Assembly (NCBI RefSeq): GCF_013522705.1
Contig: NZ_JAAMRE010000001.1
Location: 248,001-312,000 of the forward strand
Length of the DNA stretch: 64,000 bases
Source of the DNA: Pseudomonas lurida
GTDB lineage: Bacteria > Pseudomonadota > Gammaproteobacteria > Pseudomonadales > Pseudomonadaceae
Direction: 5' to 3'
Shown one piece after another: positions 56,032 to 64,000 of the stretch. The notes under the pieces were generated by a model. It made no database searches. It was not told the DNA's origin and was given only the letters and a program-made list of their open reading frames with translations. The position numbers and the translations under genes are program-made. Position 1 is the first letter of the stretch, and every line of letters starts with the position of its first letter.

Positions 56032-57474
56032 ATGAGCACAGCAATCAGTCCGACTGCTTATAACTATAAGGTAGTCCGCCAGTTCGCCATCATGACGGTG
56101 GTCTGGGGGATCCTTGGCATGGGGCTCGGGGTGTTCATCGCCTCGCAACTGGTCTGGCCGGAATTGAATTTCGACCTGCCCTGGACGACCTTCGGTCGCC
56201 TGCGCCCGCTGCACACCAACCTGGTGATCTTCGCCTTCGGCGGATGTGCATTGTTTGCCACCTCCTACTATGTCGTGCAGCGAACCTGCCAGACGCGACT
56301 GATCTCCGATAGCCTCGCCGCCTTCACCTTCTGGGGTTGGCAAGCGGTCATCATCGGCGCCATCGTCACCTTGCCGCTGGGTTACACCACCACCAAGGAA
56401 TACGCCGAGCTGGAATGGCCGATCGCGATTTTGCTCGCCATCGTCTGGGTGACCTACGCAGTGGTGTTCTTCGGCACCATCGTCAAGCGCAAGACCAAGC
56501 ATATCTATGTGGGCAACTGGTTCTACGGTGCCTTCATCCTGGTGACGGCGATGCTGCATATCGTCAACCACGCCTCGTTGCCGGTCAGCCTGTTCAAGTC
56601 CTACTCGGCCTACGCCGGTGCAACGGACGCGATGATCCAGTGGTGGTACGGCCACAATGCCGTAGGTTTCTTCCTGACCACCGGGTTCCTGGGGATGATG
56701 TACTACTTCGTGCCCAAACAGGCCGAACGCCCCATCTACTCCTATCGCCTGTCCATCGTGCACTTCTGGGCGCTGATCACCCTGTACATCTGGGCCGGCC
56801 CTCACCACCTGCACTACACCGCGCTGCCGGACTGGGCGCAGTCCTTGGGCATGGCCATGTCGATCATCCTGCTGGCGCCAAGCTGGGGCGGCATGATCAA
56901 CGGCATGATGACCCTCTCGGGCGCCTGGCATAAGTTGCGCACCGATCCGATCCTGCGCTTTTTGGTGGTGTCGCTGGCGTTCTACGGCATGTCGACCTTC
57001 GAAGGGCCGATGATGGCGATCAAGACCGTCAACTCGCTCTCCCACTACACCGACTGGACCATCGGCCACGTACACGCCGGCGCCCTCGGCTGGGTGGCGA
57101 TGATCTCCATCGGCGCGCTGTACCACATGATCCCCAAACTGTTCGGCCGCGTGCAGATGCACAGCGTCGGGCTGATCAATACGCACTTCTGGCTCGCCAC
57201 CATCGGCACGGTGCTTTACATCGCTTCGATGTGGGTCAACGGCATCACCCAGGGCTTGATGTGGCGTGCGATCAACGATGACGGCACCCTCACCTACTCC
57301 TTCGTCGAAGCGCTGCAAGCCAGCCATCCGGGTTACATCGTCCGTGCCCTGGGCGGCGCGTTCTTTGCTACCGGCATGCTGTTCATGGCCTATAACGTCT
57401 GGCGCACCGTGCGTGCCTCCGACCCGGCCGAAGCCGAAGCCGCCGCCAAGATCGCCGTTGTGGGAGCCCACTGA
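56032..57474 (+). CDS. ccoN2: cbb3-type cytochrome c oxidase subunit I (second copy)
   Basis: A 480-residue paralogue of CcoN1 with the same haem and copper ligands ([39 protein letters not shown]). The ATG at 56032 ([15 protein letters not shown]) matches the other copy; an upstream in-frame stretch runs through the promoter region and is not coding. The stop overlaps the ccoO2 start by one base. Probably the low-oxygen form, from the Anr-like box. Confidence 0.95.
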   Translation: MSTAISPTAYNYKVVRQFAIMTVVWGILGMGLGVFIASQLVWPELNFDLPWTTFGRLRPLHTNLVIFAFGGCALFATSYYVVQRTCQTRLISDSLAAFTFWGWQAVIIGAIVTLPLGYTTTKEYAELEWPIAILLAIVWVTYAVVFFGTIVKRKTKHIYVGNWFYGAFILVTAMLHIVNHASLPVSLFKSYSAYAGATDAMIQWWYGHNAVGFFLTTGFLGMMYYFVPKQAERPIYSYRLSIVHFWALITLYIWAGPHHLHYTALPDWAQSLGMAMSIILLAPSWGGMINGMMTLSGAWHKLRTDPILRFLVVSLAFYGMSTFEGPMMAIKTVNSLSHYTDWTIGHVHAGALGWVAMISIGALYHMIPKLFGRVQMHSVGLINTHFWLATIGTVLYIASMWVNGITQGLMWRAINDDGTLTYSFVEALQASHPGYIVRALGGAFFATGMLFMAYNVWRTVRASDPAEAEAAAKIAVVGAH

Positions 57475-58082
57475 TGAAGCATGAAGTCGTCGAGAAGAAT
57501 ATCGGCCTGCTGGCCTTCTTCATGGTCATCGCCGTGAGTATCGGTGGGTTGACCCAAATCGTTCCGCTGTTCTTCCAGGACGTGACCAACAAACCGGTCG
57601 AAGGCATGAAGCCGCGCACCGCCCTAGAACTGGAAGGCCGCGACGTCTATATCGCCAACGGCTGCGTGGGCTGCCACTCGCAGATGATCCGCCCGTTCCG
57701 CGCCGAAACCGAACGCTACGGCCACTACTCGGTGGCCGGTGAAAGCGTGTGGGACCACCCGTTCCTGTGGGGCTCCAAGCGCACCGGCCCGGACCTGGCC
57801 CGTGTCGGCGGGCGTTACTCCGATGACTGGCACCGTGCGCACTTGTACAACCCGCGCAACGTAGTGCCTGAGTCGAAAATGCCGGCGTACCCGTTCCTCG
57901 TGGAAAACAAGCTCGACGGCAAGGACACCGCGAAGAAGATGGAAGTCCTGCGCACCCTGGGCGTGCCCTACACCGACGAAGACATCGCTGGTGCAGCCGC
58001 TGCGGTGAAGGGCAAGACCGAAATGGACGCATTGGTGGCCTACCTGCAGGGCCTGGGCACCATCATCAAAAGCAAACGGTGA
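57474..58082 (+). CDS. ccoO2: cbb3 oxidase subunit II, monohaem cytochrome c (second copy)
   Basis: A 202-residue cytochrome c with one N-terminal helix and the haem motif CVGCH, then ESKMPAYPF. It differs from CcoO1 mainly in the anchor and the region around residues 145-170 ([17 protein letters not shown]). A 128-bp stretch of its DNA is near-identical to ccoO1. Confidence 0.95.
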   Translation: MKHEVVEKNIGLLAFFMVIAVSIGGLTQIVPLFFQDVTNKPVEGMKPRTALELEGRDVYIANGCVGCHSQMIRPFRAETERYGHYSVAGESVWDHPFLWGSKRTGPDLARVGGRYSDDWHRAHLYNPRNVVPESKMPAYPFLVENKLDGKDTAKKMEVLRTLGVPYTDEDIAGAAAAVKGKTEMDALVAYLQGLGTIIKSKR

Positions 58083-58088
58083 TTCTTC

Positions 58089-58274
58089 ATGGATATCGGG
58101 ATGATTCGCGGCCTGGGCACCGTTGTGGTGATGGTGGCCTTTATCGGCCTGGCGCTGTGGGTGTTCAGCCCCAAGCGCAAGTCGGAGTTTGACGACGCAA
58201 CCATGCTGCCCTTTGCGGATGACCCCGAAGCCATCAAGCACGTCGAGCAAGCTTCTAGGAGTAACAAAGAATGA
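58089..58274 (+). CDS. ccoQ2: cbb3 oxidase small subunit CcoQ (second copy)
   Basis: A 61-residue single-helix protein ([44 protein letters not shown]). It starts 6 bp after ccoO2 and overlaps ccoP2 by 4 bp. Confidence 0.92.
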   Translation: MDIGMIRGLGTVVVMVAFIGLALWVFSPKRKSEFDDATMLPFADDPEAIKHVEQASRSNKE

Positions 58275-59233
58275 CTACGTTCTGGAGTCTGTACGTCACA
58301 GTCCTCAGTCTGGGTACCATCTTCGCCCTGACCTGGCTGCTGCTGTCGACCCGCAAGGGCCAGCGCGCCGAGCAAACCGACGAAACCGTCGGCCACTCGT
58401 TCGATGGCATCGAGGAGTACGACAACCCGCTGCCCAAGTGGTGGTTCATGCTGTTCGTCGGCACCATCGTCTTTGCCCTCGGTTACCTGGTGCTTTACCC
58501 GGGCCTGGGCAACTGGAAAGGCCTGCTGCCGGGCTACAACTACCTCGACAACGACAAACAAACCCCTTTCGCCAACGGCCAGACCGGCTGGACCGGCGTA
58601 CACGAATGGGAAAAGGAAATGGCCAGGTCGGATGCCAAGTTCGGGCCGATCTTCGCCAAATTCGCGTCGATGCCGATTGAAGAAGTCGCCAAAGACCCGC
58701 AAGCACTGAAAATGGGCGGCCGCCTGTTTGCCTCTAACTGCTCGGTGTGCCACGGCTCCGACGCCAAAGGCGCCTATGGCTTCCCCAACCTGACCGACGC
58801 CGACTGGCGCTGGGGCGGCGAACCCAACACCATCAAGGAAACCATCCTCAAAGGCCGCCACGCGGTGATGCCAGGCTGGGCCGAAGTGATCGGCGAACAA
58901 GGCGTGGCCGATGTGGCCGGCTTTGTGGTGACCAAACTCGACGGGCGCAAATTGCCTGAAGGCGCCAAGGCCGACGTGGCCAACGGTGAAAAACTCTTCG
59001 CCGCCAACTGCGTGGCCTGCCACGGCCCTGCCGGCAAAGGCACCCCCGCCATGGGCGCGCCCGACCTGACTCATCCCGGCGCGTTCATCTACGGTTCGAG
59101 CTTCGCTCAGTTGCAGCAAACCATCCGCTACGGCCGCCAGGGCCAGATGCCTGCACAGGAGCAACTGCAGGGCAACGACAAGGTGCACTTGCTCGCGGCG
59201 TATGTTTACAGCTTGTCACAGAAGCAGGATTAG
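58271..59233 (+). CDS. ccoP2: cbb3 oxidase subunit III, dihaem cytochrome c (second copy)
   Basis: A 320-residue dihaem cytochrome: two N-terminal helices with [19 protein letters not shown], then CSVCH and CVACH haem motifs. It carries an extra [18 protein letters not shown] segment compared with CcoP1. Ends the operon before a strong terminator. Confidence 0.95.
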   Translation: MTTFWSLYVTVLSLGTIFALTWLLLSTRKGQRAEQTDETVGHSFDGIEEYDNPLPKWWFMLFVGTIVFALGYLVLYPGLGNWKGLLPGYNYLDNDKQTPFANGQTGWTGVHEWEKEMARSDAKFGPIFAKFASMPIEEVAKDPQALKMGGRLFASNCSVCHGSDAKGAYGFPNLTDADWRWGGEPNTIKETILKGRHAVMPGWAEVIGEQGVADVAGFVVTKLDGRKLPEGAKADVANGEKLFAANCVACHGPAGKGTPAMGAPDLTHPGAFIYGSSFAQLQQTIRYGRQGQMPAQEQLQGNDKVHLLAAYVYSLSQKQD

Positions 59234-59253
59234 AACTCAAGCCGCAAGCGACA

Positions 59254-59296
59254 CGAGAAAAGCCCCGTACAGCGAACGCTGGCGGGGCTTTTCTCG
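59254..59296 (+). terminator. Terminator after ccoP2
   Basis: Perfect 14-bp arms CGAGAAAAGCCCCG (59254-59267) and CGGGGCTTTTCTCG (59283-59296) with a 15-nt loop; the stem itself contains the A and T runs. Confidence 0.88.
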
Positions 59297-59368
59297 TTCA
59301 AGATGCAGCGATAACTCAAACGACGCTCTACCCCTTGTGGCTTGCCGCTTGAAGCTTGCCACCGGAGA

Positions 59369-59384
59369 GTAGTAACGTAACTAC
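59369..59384. promoter_or_regulatory. Inverted repeat upstream of the Phd/PIN pair, candidate operator
   Basis: GTAGT (59369-59373) and ACTAC (59380-59384) around AACGTA, 27 bp before the antitoxin ATG. Short palindromes of this kind serve autorepression by Phd/YefM antitoxins. Assignment is inference. Confidence 0.5.
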
Positions 59385-59411
59385 ATTCACCCCGACAAGT
59401 GGGAGGCCCCC

Positions 59412-59666
59412 ATGACCATCACGACCATTTCCAGCCGCGAATTCAACCAAGACACAAGTGGTGCCAAAAAAGCCACCCGCCAAGGGCCGGTTTTTATCAC
59501 CGATCGCGGCAAGCCTGCCCATGTACTGCTAAGCATTGAGGACTATCAGAAACTGACAGGGCTCAATGCCGACATCGTTGACCTGTTGGTGATGCCGGAA
59601 GCGGCAGAGATCGACTTCGAAACCGAACGTGCCGTGATCACTCATCGACCCGTGGACCTCTCTTGA
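59412..59666 (+). CDS. Phd/YefM-family antitoxin
   Basis: An 84-residue protein. ITTISSREFNQDTSGAKKATRQGPVFITDRGKPAHVLLSIEDYQKL is the Phd/YefM DNA-binding fold; the acidic tail (EAAEIDFETERAVITHRPVDLS) would block the toxin. Its stop overlaps the toxin ATG by one base (TGATG). Confidence 0.88.
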   Translation: MTITTISSREFNQDTSGAKKATRQGPVFITDRGKPAHVLLSIEDYQKLTGLNADIVDLLVMPEAAEIDFETERAVITHRPVDLS

Positions 59667-60076
59667 TGTATCTACTCGACACCAACGTCATTTCTGAACT
59701 TCGTAAACCCCAGGCTGATGCAAACGTGGTCGCCTGGGCCAAAAGTGTCATTGCTCCGCGTCTGTTTATTTCGGCAATCACCTTGAAAGAATTGGAAACC
59801 GGGGTCTTGCGTATGGAGCGGCGAGACCCGGCTCAGGGGAAAGTGTTGCGAACCTGGCTCAAGCGTCATGTGATACCCGCTTTCGATGCCAGAATTCTGC
59901 CGGTGGATGCAGCCGTCGCGCTGCGTTGTGCGCACCTGCATGTGCCGGACCAAGCGAACGAAAGCGATGCATTGATTGCCGCGACCGCTCTGGTCCATGG
60001 GCTCACAGTTGTCACGCGCAACGTCAGCGATTTCAAATCCAGCGGCGTTCCACTGATCAATCCGTGGGACGAATGA
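59666..60076 (+). CDS. PIN-domain (VapC/FitB-type) toxin
   Basis: A 136-residue ribonuclease toxin with the PIN acidic residues D5 (LLDTNVISEL), E42 (LKELETG), D101 (ESDALIAATA) and D122 (RNVSDF). FitB-like by the DTNVISELRKP start. It would cleave RNA when the antitoxin is degraded. The pair sits between ccoP2 and ccoG, a place where P. aeruginosa has no such genes. Confidence 0.88.
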   Translation: MYLLDTNVISELRKPQADANVVAWAKSVIAPRLFISAITLKELETGVLRMERRDPAQGKVLRTWLKRHVIPAFDARILPVDAAVALRCAHLHVPDQANESDALIAATALVHGLTVVTRNVSDFKSSGVPLINPWDE

Positions 60077-60116
60077 CCGCCTAACCGATAGGAACCGTCC
60101 ATACTTCCCAAGTCAA

Positions 60117-60130
60117 TTGATCCAGATCAT
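60117..60130. promoter_or_regulatory. Anr/FNR box upstream of ccoG
   Basis: TTGAT-CCAG-ATCAT, one mismatch from TTGAT-N4-ATCAA, 153 bp before the ccoG start. A further ATCAATTGAT palindrome lies at 60138-60147. It points to oxygen-responsive control of ccoGHI. Confidence 0.72.
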
Positions 60131-60283
60131 GTACACCATCAATTGATTTCCCCCAACGCGACCAAAGGTCGCACCCTTGACGTACCATCGGGGGCGTATC
60201 ATTACGCTACTGCAACACCCCTAATTTGACCGCGGTTGGCACGTACTGGCCGAGGCAAATCTCCACCGCCGTGGGATGCAATG

Positions 60284-61699
60284 ATGAGCGACCAAATACC
60301 GGTACATGACGTTACCCCGCCTGCCAAACATTCGAGCCAGACGGTCGATCTCTACGCCGCGCGCGAGAAAATCTACACCCGCGCCTTCACCGGCCTGTTC
60401 CGTAATCTGCGTATGCTCGGCGGTGCCGGACTGTTCCTGCTGTACTTCGGCACAGTGTGGCTGAACTGGGGCGGTCACCAGGCCGTATGGTGGAACCTGC
60501 CGGAACGTAAGTTCTTTATTTTTGGTGCCACCTTCTGGCCCCAGGATTTCATCCTGCTGTCGGGCATCCTGATCGTCGCCGCGTTCGGCCTGTTCTTTAT
60601 CACCGTGTACGCCGGGCGTGTGTGGTGCGGCTATACCTGCCCGCAAAGCGTGTGGACGTGGATCTTCATGTGGTGCGAAAAAGTCACCGAAGGCGACCGC
60701 AACCAGCGCATCAAGCTCGACAAAGCGCCGATGAGCGCCAACAAATTCCTGCGCAAGTTCAGCAAGCACAGCCTGTGGCTGATCATCGGTTTCGTCACCG
60801 GCATGACCTTCGTGGGTTACTTCTCGCCGATCCGCGAATTGGTATTCGACTTCTTCACCGGCCAGGCTGATGGCTGGTCGTATTTCTGGGTGGGCTTCTT
60901 CACCCTGGCCACCTATGGCAATGCCGGCTGGCTGCGCGAGCAGGTGTGCATCTACATGTGCCCGTATGCGCGGTTCCAGAGCGTGATGTTCGACAAGGAC
61001 ACCCTGATCGTCTCCTACGACCCGCGCCGTGGCGAACTGCGTGGGCCGCGTAAAAAGGGTGCGGATTACAAGGCCCAGGGCCTGGGCGACTGCATCGACT
61101 GCACCATGTGCGTACAGGTCTGCCCGACCGGCATCGACATCCGTGACGGGCTGCAGATCGAATGCATCGGCTGCGCGGCGTGCATCGATGCCTGCGACAA
61201 CATCATGGACAAGATGGAATACCCGCGCGGCCTGATCAGCTACACCACCGAACATAACCTGTCCGGTCAGAAGACCCACAAGCTGCGCCCTCGCCTGATC
61301 GGCTACGCACTGGTATTGCTGGCGATGATCAGCCTGCTGGTCACAGCGTTCTTCATGCGCTCGCTGGTGGGCTTCGACGTCAGCAAGGACCGCGTACTGT
61401 TTCGCGAAAACGCCGAAGGTCGCATCGAAAACGTCTACAGCCTGAAAATCATGAACAAAGACCAGCGCGACCATACCTACGTGCTCGATGCCGACGGCCT
61501 GCCGGACCTCAAGCTGCAGGGCCGACGCGAAATCAAGGTGGCCGCCGGGGATATCGTGAGCATGCCGGTGGAACTGTCGAGTGCGCCGGAACAGGTGCCG
61601 TCGAGCACCAACGAGGTGACGTTCATCCTCAAGGATGCCGATGACCCGAGCATTCACGTCGAAGCCAAGAGCCGATTCATCGGCCCCCAGGTTCGTTAA
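60284..61699 (+). CDS. ccoG: cbb3 oxidase accessory protein CcoG (cupric reductase)
   Basis: A 471-residue membrane iron-sulfur protein with about five helices. Two [4Fe-4S] motifs: CIDCTMCVQVCPTGIDI and CIGCAACIDACD; NosR-like cysteines CGYTCPQ and CPYARFQ. The C-terminal ~120 residues form an Ig-like periplasmic domain. It is thought to reduce Cu(II) for CuB insertion. ATGs at 60281 and 60284 are both possible. Confidence 0.94.
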   Translation: MSDQIPVHDVTPPAKHSSQTVDLYAAREKIYTRAFTGLFRNLRMLGGAGLFLLYFGTVWLNWGGHQAVWWNLPERKFFIFGATFWPQDFILLSGILIVAAFGLFFITVYAGRVWCGYTCPQSVWTWIFMWCEKVTEGDRNQRIKLDKAPMSANKFLRKFSKHSLWLIIGFVTGMTFVGYFSPIRELVFDFFTGQADGWSYFWVGFFTLATYGNAGWLREQVCIYMCPYARFQSVMFDKDTLIVSYDPRRGELRGPRKKGADYKAQGLGDCIDCTMCVQVCPTGIDIRDGLQIECIGCAACIDACDNIMDKMEYPRGLISYTTEHNLSGQKTHKLRPRLIGYALVLLAMISLLVTAFFMRSLVGFDVSKDRVLFRENAEGRIENVYSLKIMNKDQRDHTYVLDADGLPDLKLQGRREIKVAAGDIVSMPVELSSAPEQVPSSTNEVTFILKDADDPSIHVEAKSRFIGPQVR

Positions 61700-61729
61700 C
61701 CAATACGCCGTTAGACAGAGAGCAGAACA

Positions 61730-62269
61730 ATGCCCGCAGCCACTGCCGCAAGCCCTTGGTACAAGCACCTCTGGCCCTGGATCATCATCGGGATCCTCGC
61801 CTGCTCGGTGACCTTGACCTTGTCCATGGTGACGATCGCGGTGAACAACCCGGACAACCTGGTCAACGACAACTATTACGAGGCCGGCAAAGGCATCAAT
61901 CGTTCGCTGGACCGCGAACGGCTGGCCCAGACCCTGCAACTGCGCGCCAAGCTGCACCTGGACGAACTGACCGGTGAGGTCGAGCTGAACCTCATCGGCT
62001 ACAGCAACCCCAACACCCTGCAGTTGAGCCTGATTTCGCCGACCCAGCCGGAGAAAGACCGCAAGATCAACCTGACCCGCAGCGACAGCGAACCGGGCCG
62101 TTACCTGGGCCAGGTCACCGACAAGGTCGAAGGCCGCCGCTTCGTGGAATTACTCGGCACCGAGGGTGACCGGACCTGGCGCTTGTTTGAGGAGGAAGAG
62201 GTCAGCCACGACAAGGATTTGCTGTTGGGTGATGAGCCGTTGCAGGGCGCCGAAGACCTGAAGAAGTAA
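61730..62269 (+). CDS. ccoH: FixH/CcoH-family assembly protein
   Basis: A 179-residue protein with one membrane helix (WIIIGILACSVTLTLSMVTIAVNNPDNLVNDNYYEAGKGINRSLDRE) and a beta-rich periplasmic domain. This is the FixH family, which helps cbb3 oxidase maturation. 30 bp after ccoG. A 107-bp inverted-repeat element separates it from ccoI. Confidence 0.9.
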   Translation: MPAATAASPWYKHLWPWIIIGILACSVTLTLSMVTIAVNNPDNLVNDNYYEAGKGINRSLDRERLAQTLQLRAKLHLDELTGEVELNLIGYSNPNTLQLSLISPTQPEKDRKINLTRSDSEPGRYLGQVTDKVEGRRFVELLGTEGDRTWRLFEEEEVSHDKDLLLGDEPLQGAEDLKK

Positions 62270-62276
62270 CTTGATT

Positions 62277-62383
62277 GATCGTTCCCACGCTCCGTGTGGG
62301 AATGCAGCCCGTGACGCTCAGCGTCACAAAAGCGGACGCGGAGCGTCCAGCGAGGCGTTCCTACGCAAAGCGTGGGAACGATC
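62277..62383. repeat. 107-bp inverted-repeat element (REP/MITE-like)
   Basis: Perfect 14-bp termini GATCGTTCCCACGC (62277-62290) and GCGTGGGAACGATC (62370-62383). Two inner hairpins are visible: GTGACGCT-CA-GCGTCAC and GGACGC-GGA-GCGTCC. The same arrangement is widespread in P. fluorescens-group genomes as I know them. It fills the gap between ccoH and ccoI. Confidence 0.82.
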
Positions 62384-62397
62384 TGCGGAACTAAGCC

Positions 62398-64000
62398 ATG
62401 ACCAGCCCAACCCCCTGCTACCACTGCGCCCTGCCCGTGCCGCCCGGCAGCCGGTTCACCGCCCGGATCCTCGGCGAGCGCCGCGAACTCTGCTGCCCCG
62501 GTTGCCAGGCGGTGGCCGAAGCGATTGTGGCCGGGGGCCTGGAAAGCTATTACCAGCATCGCAGCGAAGCCTCGGCCAACCCCGAAGCGCTGCCGGTGCA
62601 ACTGGTAGAGGAGTTGGCGCTGTATGACCGCGCCGACGTGCAAAAACCCTTTGTGCGCCATGACGGCGAACTGGCCGAAACCACCCTGCTGATGGAAGGC
62701 ATCAGTTGCGCGGCCTGTGGCTGGCTGATCGAAAAGCATCTGCGCAGCCTGCCCGCCGTGGCCGAGGCGCGACTGAACTTGTCCAACCATCGTTTACAGG
62801 TCCGCTGGGCCGATGGGCAGCTGCCGTTGAGCCAGGTGCTCGGCGAACTGCGCCATATCGGCTACGCCGCCCATCCGTATCAAGCGGACCGCGCCGCCGA
62901 ACAACTGGCCAGCGAAAACCGCCTGGCCCTGCGCCAACTGGGTGTAGCCGGGTTGCTGTGGTTCCAGGCGATGATGGCAACCATGGCCACTTGGCCGGAA
63001 TTCAATATTGATCTAAGCCCGGAGCTGCATGTGATCCTGCGCTGGGTGGCGATGTTTCTGACAACCCCCATTGTGTTCTACAGCTGCGCGCCGTTCTTCA
63101 AGGGGGCACTGCGCGACCTGCGTACCCGCCACCTGACCATGGACGTGTCGGTGTCCCTGGCCATTGGCGGGGCCTATCTGGCCGGAATCTGGACCGCGAT
63201 CACCGGTGTCGGCGAGCTCTATTTCGATGCGGTGGGCATGTTCGCGCTGTTCCTGCTGGCCGGGCGCTACCTGGAGCGGCGAGCCCGCGAACGCACGGCT
63301 GCGGCCACTGCACAGTTGGTCAACCTGCTGCCCGCCTCATGCCTGCGCGTGCAAAGCGACGGCCAGAGCGAACGCATTCTGCTCAGCGAACTGGCCGTGG
63401 GCGATCGGGTCCACGTACAGCCGGGCGCGGTGCTGCCGGCGGACGGGGTGATCCTTGACGGTCAGTCCAGCATCGACGAATCGCTGTTGACCGGCGAGTA
63501 CTTGCCGCAGGCGCGCCAGGTCGGCGATAGCGTCACCGCCGGCACCCTCAATGTCGAAGGCGCGTTGACCGTTGAAGTACGCGCCCTGGGCCACGACACC
63601 CGACTGTCCGCCATCGTGCGCCTGCTGGAGCGGGCCCAGGCCGAGAAGCCGCGCCTGGCCCGGATCGCCGACCGTGCCGCGCAATGGTTCCTGCTGGGCT
63701 CGTTGATCGCCGCCGCGTTGATCGGCATGCTGTGGTGGCAGCTGGATGCGTCGCGAGCCTTCTGGATCGTGCTGGCGATGCTGGTAGCGACTTGCCCGTG
63801 CGCGCTGTCCCTGGCCACCCCGACAGCCCTCACCGCCGCCACCGGCACCCTGCACAAACTCGGTCTGCTGCTGACCCGCGGCCATGTGCTGGAGGGCCTG
63901 AACCAGATCGATACGGTGATTTTCGACAAGACGGGCACCCTCACCGAGGGGCGCCTGGCGCTGCGCGCGATTCGTCCCTTGGGCACGCTGGACAGCGACG
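62398..64000 (+). CDS. ccoI: Copper-translocating P-type ATPase CcoI/FixI (3' end cut by window edge)
   Basis: The first ~534 residues of a P1B ATPase that supplies copper for cbb3 oxidase. N-terminal YHCALPVPPGS and CCPGCQAV cysteines, a heavy-metal domain with the motif GISCAACGWLI, then membrane helices, actuator loop ESLLTGEYLP, membrane metal site CPCALS (ATCPCALSLATPTAL) and phosphorylation site DKTGTLTEG. The ATP-binding part continues past the window. ATG at 62398, 14 bp after the inverted-repeat element. Confidence 0.95.
   Translation, partial: MTSPTPCYHCALPVPPGSRFTARILGERRELCCPGCQAVAEAIVAGGLESYYQHRSEASANPEALPVQLVEELALYDRADVQKPFVRHDGELAETTLLMEGISCAACGWLIEKHLRSLPAVAEARLNLSNHRLQVRWADGQLPLSQVLGELRHIGYAAHPYQADRAAEQLASENRLALRQLGVAGLLWFQAMMATMATWPEFNIDLSPELHVILRWVAMFLTTPIVFYSCAPFFKGALRDLRTRHLTMDVSVSLAIGGAYLAGIWTAITGVGELYFDAVGMFALFLLAGRYLERRARERTAAATAQLVNLLPASCLRVQSDGQSERILLSELAVGDRVHVQPGAVLPADGVILDGQSSIDESLLTGEYLPQARQVGDSVTAGTLNVEGALTVEVRALGHDTRLSAIVRLLERAQAEKPRLARIADRAAQWFLLGSLIAAALIGMLWWQLDASRAFWIVLAMLVATCPCALSLATPTALTAATGTLHKLGLLLTRGHVLEGLNQIDTVIFDKTGTLTEGRLALRAIRPLGTLDSD

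Noticed and set aside
59326..59365. GCTTGCCGCTTGAAGCTTGCC repeats as a possible CRISPR or tandem array
   Set aside because: Only a short imperfect duplication; no regular spacers. It resembles dispersed Pseudomonas repeats.
60221..61957. 578-codon - strand frame opposite ccoG
   Set aside because: Antisense shadow of an iron-sulfur protein with intact motifs.

Overview
The window reads as chromosomal DNA of a Pseudomonas fluorescens-group bacterium. Evidence is the high-GC coding style, strongly Pseudomonas-like proteins, REP-like hairpins typical of this group, and gene neighbourhoods that match P. aeruginosa blocks I know: relA-rlmD-cysM; gbuR-gbuA with a small NTF2-like gene and two permeases; fabH2-like gene with ECF sigma factor and hrpA; aer next to two tandem cbb3 oxidase operons followed by ccoGHI. 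No rRNA, tRNA, prophage, insertion sequence or CRISPR array is visible. The window starts inside relA and ends inside ccoI.

Layout. 1-4.6 kb: stringent response (relA, cut), 23S rRNA methylation (rlmD), cysteine synthase B (cysM), tRNA acp3U transferase (DTW family). 4.6-9.9 kb: guanidinobutyrate catabolism and uptake (gbuR divergent from gbuA and three co-directional genes), closed by a strong terminator. 10-12.1 kb: a solitary 700-residue fusion of a 2-hydroxyacid-dehydrogenase-like NAD domain with a DAO-like FAD oxidoreductase. 12.3-17.6 kb: a 40-residue conserved-looking small protein, a LysR/MFS pair, an NCS1 permease, DUF2177 and a CvfB-like protein. 17.9-23.7 kb: small and envelope proteins, a DEAD-box helicase, a YbdG-type mechanosensitive channel.

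23.9-29.2 kb is the most interesting part: a compact five-gene operon encoding a haem-oxygenase-like diiron enzyme fused to a cupin, a single-domain Rieske ferredoxin, an MFS transporter, an ATP-grasp ligase and a stand-alone B3/B4 (tRNA-editing-like) protein. A perfect 15-bp dyad that matches the Lrp consensus at 13 of 15 positions lies upstream, and an Lrp/AsnC regulator gene lies convergent at the far end. I infer a pathway that makes and exports an unusual amino acid or dipeptide, with the B3/B4 protein as a candidate self-protection factor. I do not recognise it as a described cluster.

29.3-39.2 kb: EamA transporter, azoreductase, LysR/hydrolase/ppiA, an ABC exporter, a BrnT/BrnA toxin-antitoxin pair with a clear operator, a FemAB-like acyltransferase and a porin. 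39.3-48 kb: a beta-ketoacyl-ACP synthase III with ECF sigma and small zinc anti-sigma genes in one operon, hrpA, a low-GC orphan and aceK. 48.2-64 kb: two transporters/membrane proteins, aer, two tandem ccoNOQP operons that share near-identical tracts suggesting gene conversion, an inserted Phd/PIN toxin-antitoxin pair, then ccoG, ccoH, a 107-bp inverted-repeat element and ccoI. Anr/FNR-like boxes precede the second cco operon and ccoG.
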